Source: JARBAU01 sp040414675 (GTDB lineage Archaea > Thermoproteota > Nitrososphaeria > Nitrososphaerales > Nitrososphaeraceae). Taken from it: a stretch of DNA of 9,031 bases. Position 1 is the stretch's first letter, and each line of letters opens with the position of its first letter. Under the pieces are notes generated by a model that was not told where the DNA came from, ran no database searches, and worked only from the letters and a program-made list of their open reading frames with translations. The position numbers and the translations under genes were made by a program. Positions 1 to 5,844 of this stretch are shown here, piece after piece. The DNA is taken from contig JBEDUN010000101.1 in the NCBI GenBank assembly GCA_040414675.1, positions 1 through 9,031 on the forward strand. The letters run 5' to 3'.

Positions 1-67
1 ACCCGCCGCAAGAATTCGGATTTACTACCAATGCTATTTTTGTACTTGTCTGTTCTTGCCTGCTCAT
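1..67 (-). CDS. Probable diacylglycerol/lipid kinase, N-terminal fragment (runs off left edge)
   Basis: Only the first 22 codons are visible. They read MSRQEQTSTK followed by IALVVNPNSCGG. A hydrophobic strand ending in N-P-x-S-x-G-G close to the N-terminus is the hallmark opening of the DAGK catalytic / sphingosine-kinase-like fold, where the loop contacts ATP; such enzymes phosphorylate a lipid hydroxyl at the membrane. The ATG at 65-67 is the only start available, because an in-frame TAA lies four codons upstream on this strand. The canonical loop is usually SGGG or SGxG; here it is SCGG, which may be a lineage variant. A TATA-like stretch (taatatatt) lies about 35-45 bases upstream. With so little protein the family call is tentative; an NAD-kinase-like protein of the same fold superfamily is the main alternative. 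Confidence 0.45.
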   Translation of the reverse strand, partial: MSRQEQTSTKIALVVNPNSCGG

Positions 68-106
68 GGACGTATCTTAGGCGATATTCTACTCATTGAA
101 TATATT

Positions 107-145
107 AATTGAATGATTGATTGTATCGATAAAATTCATTCAATT
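107..145. repeat. Perfect 10-bp inverted repeat with palindromic centre
   Basis: AATTGAATGA at 107-116 is matched exactly by its reverse complement TCATTCAATT at 136-145. The 19-base spacer contains the palindrome ATCGAT (125-130). It lies about 40 bases upstream of the lipid-kinase start, in the divergent spacer facing the secreted-protein gene, so it could be an operator for a dimeric regulator. The DNA is AT-rich, which raises the chance of coincidence, and no T-run follows either arm, so it does not look like a terminator. Confidence 0.35.
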
Positions 146-593
146 GATTGTCATGAACAGATTAATATGATTGGTTTCATGTAATTGAGTCATTATATTG
201 ATGACTATAGAATAACTGTACTCTTTCTTAATCACTTTAATTTTTTGAAAATACTACTTCACTTTATGATTTCTTTCTCATCTTAATTGGTAATAAATAA
301 TATTTTATTCTAACCCAGAGTGATAGGCATAATCCTGAGTTAGTTCAGCGTAAAGGGAGCTTCTTCGCATCTCGTGATTCATGTGTATATTGAATAGTAG
401 TGACCTTATATGATCTGAAGATATGTTTATCCTTAGCAAGTATATTCATGTATTAGAAACCTCCTCCTCTAATACAGTTAACCAAAAACAATGTCCGATT
501 TTTATATACTTATTTAATAAGTGTGCCTCTCCAACTAACAATTTCTCTAATAGAGTACTTTAGTCCATAGTGTAGCTTATGTATGGCATAAAG
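146..593. other. Long intergenic region without a recognisable gene
   Basis: All six frames are interrupted by frequent stops and I found no recognisable protein remnant or tRNA signature (no T-loop consensus). Besides the hairpin at 450-475, the only notable element is a TATA-like tttatatac near 498-506. It could drive a short untranslated RNA or a long leader for the gene starting at 625, but that gene has a better placed TATA box of its own. The rest looks like unconstrained AT-rich spacer. Confidence 0.5.
450..475. repeat. Perfect 8-bp hairpin with CCTCCTCC in its loop
   Basis: GTATTAGA (450-457) pairs exactly with TCTAATAC (468-475) across a 10-base loop, AACCTCCTCC. The complementary strand would display GGAGGAGG, a Shine-Dalgarno-like purine tract, in the loop. 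Neither strand has a T-run directly after the stem, so it is not an obvious terminator. A regulatory RNA hairpin or a protein-binding palindrome are both possible. Confidence 0.35.
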
Positions 594-602
594 CATATAA
601 TT
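594..602 (+). promoter_or_regulatory. TATA-box-like element for the secreted protein gene
   Basis: The stretch catataatt is centred about 27 bases before the GTG at 625. That is the spacing at which an archaeal TATA box would place transcription start at or beside the start codon, giving a leaderless mRNA. This supports the GTG start over the later ATG at 661. Confidence 0.5.
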
Positions 603-624
603 TAGTATTAGTCAACTTAACATA

Positions 625-948
625 GTGACAAAAATAGTAATCATATCAATAACTTTTGTAATGCTGATATTTTTATCAATCACAGCTCCGTCATTTTTTA
701 GTCTAGCACATGCTCAAATAAACGCAACTTCAGCAAACCACACAGGTAAGACATCTTCAACAACAACAGCACAATCTGAACAAGCATCAAAATCTATACA
801 TGGTGCAATAGTTAGTACTGGACAGTTCTTAAACAATGCAACTCAGAAAATAGCTGGATCAAAATCCGTACAAACTATTGTAAATGAAAGTTCAGATTTG
901 TTAGGTAATGCAACAGTGGCGACAAAAAAGTTCTTTAATCCTAAATAG
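625..948 (+). CDS. Small secreted Asn/Ser/Thr-rich protein with signal peptide
   Basis: A 107-residue protein of unknown function. Residues 1-30 form a signal peptide: a short basic start (MTK), a long hydrophobic core, and a likely cleavage site after SLAHA, leaving a mature chain beginning QINATS. The mature part is polar, rich in Ser, Thr, Ala and Asn, with five N-x-S/T sequons (N33, N38, N71, N87, N95), as expected of a glycosylated extracellular protein; there is no second membrane segment, so it is probably released or surface-attached. The GTG start is chosen because an in-frame TAA lies at 598-600, the basic residue needed before the hydrophobic core comes from it, and a TATA-like element sits 27 bases upstream. 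Starting at the ATG at 661 would truncate the signal. It converges with the dehydrogenase gene over a 218-base spacer that shows nothing recognisable. Confidence 0.7.
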   Translation: MTKIVIISITFVMLIFLSITAPSFFSLAHAQINATSANHTGKTSSTTTAQSEQASKSIHGAIVSTGQFLNNATQKIAGSKSVQTIVNESSDLLGNATVATKKFFNPK

Positions 949-1166
949 TCATCTTGTTTTATTATAATCTATTACATAAAGATATTTGAACGTGTTCTAT
1001 AATTTGGTGACATAATCTATGGTGGCGTCATATCATTACAATGTACTATCAGCAAATAGCTCTCATTTCTACCACGTAATTTGCATATCTATACAGTTAC
1101 ATGTCCCACACTTTTGTTTGTCTTGCATGCCTTTAGCAGACAGTTTTCATATTATATTGTATTAAG

Positions 1167-2132
1167 TCATATTTTATTTATTCTACTTGTCTGTCTTTCC
1201 TTCGCTATATATTCATCCTTTCCAAAAGGATGCCCTCCAAATCCGTGCCTCATCAGTGCTATAGCTTTGTAAGTTTCGCTCACTTTATTCCTTGATTTAA
1301 ACAACTCCATAACAGATTGGGAGATTACTGGAATTGGAATTTCTTTATTAAGAGCATCTTGGATTAGCCAGTTGACTTCGCCAGTGTCTTCAATATAACT
1401 TTGGACATCGTCAAAATTTCGCCTTACCAATCCCTTTTCCATTAATTCAACTAGCCATCCCCTAATCACAGAACCATTTGACCAGTTTTTGAAAATCTTG
1501 GCTAGGTCCAGATTAAACCCATTTCCTCCTTTATACAATAATTCAACTCCTTCTCCTATTGCTTGCAGCATTCCAAACTCTATTCCATTATGGACTAGCT
1601 TTACATAATGCCCACTTCCTGGATGACCAGTATGCATATAACCATCTTTATTGACTGCAAGAGATTTTAGAACTGGCTCTGCTATCTTGATTCCCTCTTC
1701 TCTTCCACCTACCATAAAGCAAGCACCATTTCTGGCACCATCTAAACCTCCACTTGTACCGCAATCAAGAAAGTAGATTCCATTTTTATTCCATATTCTT
1801 TTTTCTCTCTCAATAGAATCCAAATAAAATGAATTACCTCCATCCATTATTACATCGCCTCCCTGCAGAAATGGCAAAAGCTCCTCTAATACTTTGTCTA
1901 TGGTACGGCCTGCCGGAAGTGAAAGATATATTAATTTGGGGTTTTTCTTTAAATAAGAAATAAAAGATTCATATTCTGTAAATACTTTGACTCCCTTTTC
2001 TTCCAAATCAGGTCTTTTACTTATGGCCTTACCTGCTACTCTAATTTTTTTATCGAGAGCCTGAAGGGCAATATTTCCACCCATCTTACCTAGACCTATT
2101 ATTCCTAATTCCAGATTTTTTCGGTCTGGCAT
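1167..2132 (-). CDS. gnd: 6-phosphogluconate dehydrogenase, decarboxylating (short-form)
   Basis: Oxidatively decarboxylates 6-phosphogluconate to ribulose 5-phosphate with formation of NAD(P)H, in the cytoplasmic oxidative pentose phosphate pathway. At 321 residues it matches the short (about 300-residue) form rather than the 470-residue one. Residues 9-19 (LGIIGLGKMGG) are the dinucleotide-binding loop; DGGNS at 97-101 and GTSGG at 125-129 are substrate-binding signatures. K178 and E185 in KLVHNGIE correspond to the known catalytic Lys/Glu pair, with H181-N182 between. The C-terminal helical domain contains DTGEVNW (249-255) and RHGFGGHPFG near the end. After the second strand the chain reads ISKRPDL with no acidic residue, which hints at NADP+ preference (inference). 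The ATG at 2130-2132 gives the expected short leader before the first strand, and a TATA-like ttataa lies about 32 bases upstream. Nothing looks damaged. Confidence 0.93.
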   Translation of the reverse strand: MPDRKNLELGIIGLGKMGGNIALQALDKKIRVAGKAISKRPDLEEKGVKVFTEYESFISYLKKNPKLIYLSLPAGRTIDKVLEELLPFLQGGDVIMDGGNSFYLDSIEREKRIWNKNGIYFLDCGTSGGLDGARNGACFMVGGREEGIKIAEPVLKSLAVNKDGYMHTGHPGSGHYVKLVHNGIEFGMLQAIGEGVELLYKGGNGFNLDLAKIFKNWSNGSVIRGWLVELMEKGLVRRNFDDVQSYIEDTGEVNWLIQDALNKEIPIPVISQSVMELFKSRNKVSETYKAIALMRHGFGGHPFGKDEYIAKERQTSRINKI

Positions 2133-2159
2133 TTAACTTCACTTTATTATGAAAAATAT

Positions 2160-2168
2160 GTTATAAAT
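2160..2168 (-). promoter_or_regulatory. TATA-box-like element for gnd
   Basis: On the minus strand the sequence atttataac is centred roughly 32 bases before the gnd ATG, giving a predicted leader of only a few bases. The 121-base gap to the upstream cupin gene and this element suggest gnd can be transcribed on its own. Confidence 0.35.
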
Positions 2169-2253
2169 GAATTTAGATTATCAAAGTGCTATGCCAAGGA
2201 CATTAAAAAATGATAATGTAGGAGGTAACAAAATTTTATAAAATGGCATATCA

Positions 2254-2661
2254 TTATTGCTTGTTTTCTTGTTTTTTACCAGTATATCCGCCAAACGCCA
2301 AAAAGTCAATCATATCTTCTCCGTCATTTATAATAGAATGTGTGATATTCTCTGGAATATAAATAATGTCGCCATCTCTCAACCTGGCCTCTTCGTTTCC
2401 TATCTTAATCTTTCCTGTACCATTTATTATATAATATACTTCTTCATGGTCTTCATGATGATGAGGTTCATATGAAAGACGAGGCTGCAATTTGGCAAAC
2501 GAAACATATGTTATAGCTTTCAAACATCTGCACATTGGATCCATATCTGGCTCCTCTATATCTCCACTTGTTTTGATTGCTGATGACAGCAATCTCCAAT
2601 CAAGCCCACTTTCGTGGGCAATAGTAGGATGCGCATCACGCCAGTTTCTTTTAATTATCAT
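2254..2661 (-). CDS. Cupin domain protein (Cupin_2-like)
   Basis: A 135-residue single-cupin protein; substrate unknown. The two family motifs are clear. Motif 1 is in residues 66-83, where H67 and H69 of EPHHHEDHEEVYY, followed by E74, fit the HxH-x(3,4)-E metal-ligand pattern ending near G81/G83. Motif 2 is in residues 97-112 (G-D-I-I-Y-I-P-E-N-I-T-H-S-I-I-N), supplying the fourth ligand H108 and the P-x4-H-x3-N signature. An intact metal site is therefore expected, typically Fe, Mn, Ni or Zn. There is an extra N-terminal stretch of about 45 residues (Trp7, Trp22, C44, C46) before the barrel. Length and lack of a signal peptide suggest a small cytosolic enzyme or metabolite-binding protein. 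It lies 71 bases downstream of the cyclase-family gene, same strand, with its own TATA-like element between them. Confidence 0.85.
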   Translation of the reverse strand: MIIKRNWRDAHPTIAHESGLDWRLLSSAIKTSGDIEEPDMDPMCRCLKAITYVSFAKLQPRLSYEPHHHEDHEEVYYIINGTGKIKIGNEEARLRDGDIIYIPENITHSIINDGEDMIDFLAFGGYTGKKQENKQ

Positions 2662-2719
2662 CCATTAAAATAGTAACCAATATAGTTAATAATCCTACAC
2701 AATGAATAACTTATCGAAG

Positions 2720-2731
2720 TATTTTATATAC
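2720..2731 (-). promoter_or_regulatory. TATA-box-like element for the cupin gene
   Basis: On the minus strand the sequence gtatataaaata lies immediately after the stop codon of the cyclase-family gene and predicts a transcription start near 2697, with a leader of about 35 bases before the cupin ATG. It is the strongest TATA-like sequence in this block and argues that the cupin is not solely co-transcribed with the upstream gene. Confidence 0.45.
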
Positions 2732-2732
2732 A

Positions 2733-3437
2733 TCATAGAATATCAAAGGCTACAACCCTAGCAGGCGATCCTTCAATATCTCTTAGAAATAACGGCAAGC
2801 AAACAAGAAACATTCTCTTGCCTAAACATTGTTTTATGTTTACATTGAGACCTTCTATAATGCCGATCTTATTGGATAAAAGCATTTTATGTGTCAAACC
2901 TTCTTTAAAACCATATTTTTCTACACTTAATGTATCTATTCCAATACATTTGATTTGATGATTGACAATCCATTCTGCGGCAGAGGGTTCTAGATATGTG
3001 AAATTCTGCCTAATATTTTCATCCTTATTCCAGAGATCACTTGCTCCAGTGTAAAGTAGCATAATATCGCCCACCGTTACTCTTTCTGAATAGATATCTA
3101 GGTCAATATTTGTAATTCCTTCACCGATACTTTTCATTGACATATCAAGAATAACAGCCTCGCCCATGAATTTATCTAAGTGTATTTTGTCTACACCATC
3201 GCCATTAGAGATAAAGTGTTTTGGTGCATCTACATGAGTACCAGTATGCGAACCCATGATTAAACGGGTAACATTGGCATTATCCTTTCCTAATGTAAAA
3301 AGAGGTTGAAATTGTGGTTGTGGGTCACCTGGATATGTCGGCATATCCGGATATATTAAGTGGGTCAAATCATAGAATGATGTTGTAGAAATTCTAATTA
3401 TATTGTTGTCATTATTGTTGTTCCCTTTTTTTTGCAT
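2733..3437 (-). CDS. Cyclase family protein / kynurenine formamidase-like metal hydrolase
   Basis: A 234-residue member of the 'cyclase' superfamily (PF04199), which includes bacterial kynurenine formamidase and isatin hydrolase; these metalloenzymes hydrolyse an amide or lactam bond. The opening FYDLTHLIYPDMPTYPGDP (21-39) is the typical start. Residues 64-74, HTGTHVDAPKH, are the HxGTHxDxPxH metal/catalytic motif, fully intact (H64, H68, D70, H74). GIDTLSVEKYG (166-176) corresponds to the GIDTxSxD region, and residues 216-227 (LFLRDIEGSPAR) to the C-terminal GxDGSPxR block. The true substrate cannot be told: no tryptophan-catabolism genes are nearby. The N-terminus carries an Asn-rich stretch (residues 6-12) encoded by AAC/AAT/GAC triplets, probably replication slippage. 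A TATA-like stretch at 3466-3480 lies about 35 bases before the ATG. Confidence 0.88.
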   Translation of the reverse strand: MQKKGNNNNDNNIIRISTTSFYDLTHLIYPDMPTYPGDPQPQFQPLFTLGKDNANVTRLIMGSHTGTHVDAPKHFISNGDGVDKIHLDKFMGEAVILDMSMKSIGEGITNIDLDIYSERVTVGDIMLLYTGASDLWNKDENIRQNFTYLEPSAAEWIVNHQIKCIGIDTLSVEKYGFKEGLTHKMLLSNKIGIIEGLNVNIKQCLGKRMFLVCLPLFLRDIEGSPARVVAFDIL

Positions 3438-3465
3438 AATGTTACGTTAATGTTTTTGTCCAACA

Positions 3466-3480
3466 GATTTTAATTTATCT
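3466..3480 (-). promoter_or_regulatory. TATA-like element for the cyclase-family gene
   Basis: The minus-strand stretch agataaattaaaatc is centred about 35 bases ahead of the ATG at 3437, predicting a leader of about eight bases. The sequence is only moderately TATA-like. Confidence 0.3.
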
Positions 3481-3687
3481 ACGTTTTATGGTTCTCAATC
3501 AATTAACTATAGTTACCAATAGGAACCCAGCTTCATTTTGTCCTATATGAATACAAAGATACGCTTTCAAATAAATGTATACACCCAGATGAATTGCTAT
3601 TATTATTAGCCTCACTTTCCAAAGAAATCTTGCTGCAATAATATCCTATAGCCAATATTAACACAAAATTACAAGATTTGTGTATAG

Positions 3688-4050
3688 TATGATACTCAAA
3701 GCAGAAAAACTATTGATTCCAATAGGGCAATATGCAAGGCAATGGGACTATATGACGATCTAGACAGGCCACTAATAGGAGTATCCTCGACTTGCAATGA
3801 GGCTACACCATGAGATATACATCTTGGAAAATTAGCACATTATGTCAAACAAGGCGTACTTCAAGAGAGTTCACGCCTATCTCCGTATCTGATGATATCG
3901 CAATGGGTCATGAAAGAATGAAAGCATCTCTCGTAAGTCTAGGAGTAATTGCCGATTCAATAGAACTAATGATGAACCCATCAATATGACTGAATAGTTG
4001 GTATTGTTGGATGTGATAAAAGTTTGCCAGTTATAACAACGAGTCAAAAC
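3688..4050 (+). pseudogene. ilvD: Dihydroxy-acid dehydratase N-terminal remnant
   Basis: A broken copy of the start of dihydroxy-acid dehydratase, the Fe-S enzyme of branched-chain amino acid synthesis. Three frames join to give an ilvD-like reading: KAMGLYDDLDRPLIGVSSTC then NEATP, an in-frame TGA at 3811-3813, then DIHLGKLAHYVKQGV; after a frame change near 3860, FTPISVSDDIAMGHERMKAS and VIADSIELMM; a stop near 3987; after another shift VGIVGCDKSLP. The TGA falls exactly where the family has the Cys of the TPCNIHL motif, a cluster ligand, while the later GCDK Cys survives. The usual Gly-rich segment between the lysine-rich helix and FTxIxVSD is missing, implying a small deletion. The remaining three quarters of the gene (normally about 550 residues) is absent. 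It cannot make a working enzyme. Confidence 0.85.
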
Positions 4051-4258
4051 TTACTTTTCAGCTAAGGGCACTAGACACAGTTATCAGGTGTGAACTAGCA
4101 GTATTTGACGTCCTGACGCAAAGCCCACTTATACATATTGTCAAGGCACTAAATAATCGTGTAGAGAAAATATGGGTGATGTAGGAGATAAATACATGAA
4201 AGTGCATAGTCTAGGTAGGGAGATCGATAATCTTCATAAGAATATTGTCAACATATAA
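4020..4258 (+). pseudogene. Frameshifted remnant of an unknown small helical protein
   Basis: Directly after the ilvD remnant, one frame is open from 4020 to the TAG at 4182-4184 with no ATG; it reads LTFQLRALDTVIRCELAVFD and then TQSPLIHIVKALNNRVEK. A second frame continues from 4172 to the TAA at 4256, reading MGDVGDKYMKVHSLGREIDN and then LHKNIVNI. The two frames overlap around 4160-4184 and would form one continuous amphipathic helix if a single-base frameshift were repaired. No start codon is visible and the family is not known to me. The alternative is two unrelated chance ORFs, but the protein-like composition and abutting frames favour one decayed gene. Confidence 0.45.
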
Positions 4259-4259
4259 G
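4251..4259 (+). promoter_or_regulatory. TATA-box-like element for the 190-residue orphan
   Basis: The sequence acatataag is centred about 40 bases before the ATG at 4295, predicting a short leader of about ten bases. It overlaps the stop of the preceding remnant, so the orphan would have its own promoter. Confidence 0.35.
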
Positions 4260-4294
4260 ACTAGAGGGTTATTAAAACGACTGCTAGAAACGAT

Positions 4295-4867
4295 ATGGAT
4301 AGCGCTGCCAGTTCCAACTTAACAGACGCAGACGCAGAAGAACAGAATAAACGTAGGATAAACGACTTTAATTTGGAACTAGGTGCCAAGGCGTATAGAT
4401 ACGAAATGCTAATCTCAGATAAATATCGTAATACACGTGACAAGGAGAAGATAATTGCTGAATGGGACGCATACCATAAGAAATTACTAGAGGGTGCCGA
4501 ACACGATAGTCGTATTCCAAAGTTGGGGCTAACATCTGAGCAATATGTCAATTTGTCAATCAAATACTGTAAAATGCTATATATCTATACATACTTAATC
4601 CGACCGTGGTTAGATAAGACACCACAGGAACGCTATAAAGACAAAAAGCGGGAATGGATGAGCCATGACTGCAGTGTTTGGCAAAGATATGGTAATACCC
4701 ATGAATTACCTTCTAAACCTGGTTGTACTGCTGAAGGATGCGTGATTGAATGTCCATATTATGATATCGAGGGCACAATAACAGACGAGCAGGTTAATTC
4801 ATGGTACAAAGACGAATATGAGGAGTTTACCGAAGCAGAAATTAAGATATTAGACACATTGAGTTAG
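4295..4867 (+). CDS. Hypothetical protein with C-terminal Cys cluster
   Basis: A 190-residue soluble protein that I do not recognise. Residues 1-75 are highly charged and helical in character. Residues 79-110 are more hydrophobic and aromatic (KYCKMLYIYTYLIRPWL), too polar for a confident membrane segment. The C-terminal part holds a possible metal site: H124 and C126 (WMSHDCSVW), then C144, C149 and C153 (GCTAEGCVIECPYY). The spacing C-x4-C-x3-C with an upstream His-x-Cys resembles a compact Zn or Fe-S site but matches no family I can name. The chain ends in an acidic stretch (EYEEFTEAEIK). The ATG at 4295 is the first start after an in-frame TAG at 4262 and has a TATA-like element about 40 bases upstream. 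The gene is intact although flanked by pseudogenes on the left. A long minus-strand ORF covering its 5' part is an antisense shadow. Confidence 0.7.
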   Translation: MDSAASSNLTDADAEEQNKRRINDFNLELGAKAYRYEMLISDKYRNTRDKEKIIAEWDAYHKKLLEGAEHDSRIPKLGLTSEQYVNLSIKYCKMLYIYTYLIRPWLDKTPQERYKDKKREWMSHDCSVWQRYGNTHELPSKPGCTAEGCVIECPYYDIEGTITDEQVNSWYKDEYEEFTEAEIKILDTLS

Positions 4868-4883
4868 CTTTCGTATAGCTCAA

Positions 4884-4898
4884 AACCCAATATGGGTT
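4884..4898 (+). terminator. Possible terminator hairpin after the 190-residue orphan
   Basis: AACCCA (4884-4889) and TGGGTT (4893-4898) form a perfect 6-bp stem with a 3-base loop, starting 16 bases after the stop codon at 4867. No T-run follows immediately; T-rich sequence begins about 20 bases later (tttt near 4920, then tttttt). Archaeal termination relies mainly on T-runs, so the hairpin may only stabilise the 3' end. Confidence 0.35.
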
Positions 4899-5064
4899 AG
4901 ATTGACTTGCTGCCGCTCATTTTCAATTTTTTGTAAATCATTTCATTTTCTTGATTTTGCATTGTAAGTTCTTTTGATTTTGGCTTTGACTTATGATTTT
5001 TTATAGGTAGTGATTTCTATATGCTGTAAAGCCGTAGGAGGAGAGAGACTATTACTGCTGCACT
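4899..5064. other. T-rich spacer with a short Lys-rich ORF on the minus strand
   Basis: The plus strand shows several T-runs, consistent with transcription ending after the orphan gene. On the minus strand a short open frame that ends about 15 bases past the hairpin encodes a lysine-rich tail (LTMQNQENEMIYKKLKMSGS and a few more residues). Its only ATG starts would give about 21 residues or fewer, so it is at best a C-terminal fragment of something lost. A purine-rich tract, gtaggaggagagaga, lies just before the next small ORF. Confidence 0.3.
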
Positions 5065-5217
5065 ATGTCAGGTATCATATGCCAGATACTTACAGTGCAG
5101 AAATTACAATCAAAACAAATAGAACAAATCAAATCATTGGAAGACAGAATTGCTTCTGTTAATGTGACAAACGCAATACCAGTGCGTGAGAATAACTATG
5201 GCGAATTTTATGGATAA
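5065..5217 (+). CDS. Small hypothetical protein, short coiled-coil-like (50 residues)
   Basis: A 50-codon ORF beginning MSGIICQILTVQKLQ, with a helical heptad-like middle (QSKQIEQIKSLEDRIASV) and a polar tail ending EFYG. The heptad pattern resembles short trimerising or chaperone tails, but it is too short to assign. A strong purine tract (taggaggagag, near 5034-5044) lies about 20 bases before the ATG, farther than a functional Shine-Dalgarno site usually sits. The frame stays open upstream to a GTG near 5010, which would add a Cys-rich, unconvincing N-terminus. It may be a real micro-protein or the end of a decayed gene. Confidence 0.3.
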   Translation: MSGIICQILTVQKLQSKQIEQIKSLEDRIASVNVTNAIPVRENNYGEFYG

Positions 5218-5238
5218 CTTATGATTTTACCTTACTCA

Positions 5239-5424
5239 TTAATTGACTGGCTGCGATAAATCAAGGTCAACGTCAACATCCGAATCCTTCAAGGCATTTT
5301 TCTTCTTTCTACAATTCAAATATATGCACGTACCAATCATAGACGCTGCAACTCCTATCGTTAATCCAATCAATAATTTACTCAACAAGAATAAGTAACC
5401 AGATAAGTATATAGAAATATGCAT
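5239..5424 (-). CDS. Small single-span membrane protein, hypothetical
   Basis: A 61-residue ORF with one strong hydrophobic segment (about residues 9-36, including LLIGLTIGVAASMIGTCIYL), then a basic stop-transfer cluster CRKKK (38-42 region) and an acidic tail, DSDVDVDLDL. This is the layout of a small membrane protein with a cytosolic tail by the positive-inside rule. A TATA-like aataaata lies 15-25 bases before the ATG, somewhat close. It converges with the 50-residue ORF. The family is unknown; the physicochemical layout is the only argument that it is real. Confidence 0.4.
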   Translation of the reverse strand: MHISIYLSGYLFLLSKLLIGLTIGVAASMIGTCIYLNCRKKKNALKDSDVDVDLDLSQPVN

Positions 5425-5477
5425 GAATACATGGCGTATTTATTATCGCTACAAAAAGAATTTTAGGTCCTGATTGC

Positions 5478-5804
5478 TCACGTATATTGAGCCACATATT
5501 GTACTAGTACGCAGCCGCTTAGTATTTGCAAATGAAATAATATTAGAAGAATTTTTAACAGGTTATTCCTACGGTTTGAGACAATGTTGTTTTTCACTTC
5601 CAATATCAGATATTGTATTTTTATGAAATCCCAGAAATTTTTGTCTAATGAATGGGCTCTATGTCTTGATATTGCGGCTGCAGGAATCGCAGCGACTCCA
5701 GCAATCATGGCACCAGCTAGTTGCTGCGACTCACTATGTCCTTCCCATATGACTTCATTTTTTATATGACGTATTTGACGCATTTGACGGAATTTTTGAC
5801 CCAT
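5478..5804 (-). CDS. Hypothetical protein divergent from the HTH/coiled-coil gene
   Basis: A 108-codon ORF. The N-terminus is basic with a three-residue periodicity (KFRQMRQIRHIK). Residues 18-60 look protein-like and locally GC-richer: VIWEGHSESQQLAGAMIAG, then an Ala-rich stretch and HSLDKNFWDFI. The last third is Leu/Ile-rich (LLKILLILFHLQIL) and could be a membrane segment or simply AT-rich readthrough. No family is recognised. The periodic N-terminus is encoded by the TTTGAC repeat array at 5764-5809, so either the repeats are coding or the true start lies further in, with the array being regulatory; no good internal ATG exists before residue 33. A shorter plus-strand ORF over the same DNA is a less likely alternative. 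Confidence 0.35.
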   Translation of the reverse strand: MGQKFRQMRQIRHIKNEVIWEGHSESQQLAGAMIAGVAAIPAAAISRHRAHSLDKNFWDFIKIQYLILEVKNNIVSNRRNNLLKILLILFHLQILSGCVLVQYVAQYT

Positions 5805-5809
5805 TTGAC
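5764..5809. repeat. Phased array of (T)TTGAC repeats upstream of the HTH gene
   Basis: Five TGAC units start at 5767, 5776, 5785, 5797 and 5806, four of them within TTTGAC and three within ATTTGAC. The spacings are 9, 9, 12 and 9 bases. The array ends 35 bases before the ATG of the HTH/coiled-coil gene. A TATA-like ttttttatatga lies at its left end (5757-5767) and could serve either strand. It could be a multi-site operator for an HTH protein, possibly the adjacent one. The all-multiples-of-three spacing is also what a repeat inside the divergent coding region would give. Confidence 0.55.
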
Positions 5810-5844
5810 TAAGCCCTTAATAGACGCGAGATTAATTGGGAGCT

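Noticed and set aside
1..99. Plus-strand open frame running in from the left edge
   Set aside because: The minus strand of the same bases carries the NPxSxGG lipid-kinase start with a bounded ATG, a better explanation.
1081..1272. 63-codon plus-strand ORF
   Set aside because: Its 3' half is antisense to the C-terminus of the clearly real gnd gene and it has no upstream signal; its hydrophobicity reflects AT-rich DNA.
2257..2475. 72-codon plus-strand ORF
   Set aside because: Antisense shadow of the cupin gene, whose two metal motifs are intact on the minus strand.
3811..3813. TGA in the ilvD remnant read as selenocysteine at the Fe-S ligand
   Set aside because: The same locus has further frameshifts, another stop, a deletion and lacks three quarters of the gene, so decay explains the TGA without recoding; no SECIS-like element was noticed.
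4261..4563. 100-codon minus-strand Ser/Leu-rich ORF
   Set aside because: Antisense shadow of the 190-residue orphan; no start signal and low-complexity composition.
4899..5064. Minus-strand Lys-rich fragment as a gene
   Set aside because: No start giving more than about 21 residues and no family; mentioned only as spacer content.
5584..5769. 61-codon plus-strand ORF opposite the 108-codon ORF
   Set aside because: The minus-strand reading has the longer and more protein-like sequence; the plus reading is Cys/Ser-rich and lacks a promoter-like element. Both remain uncertain.
5764..5809. CRISPR-like array
   Set aside because: Units are 6-7 bases with 2-6 base gaps, far too short for repeats and spacers, and no cas gene is present.
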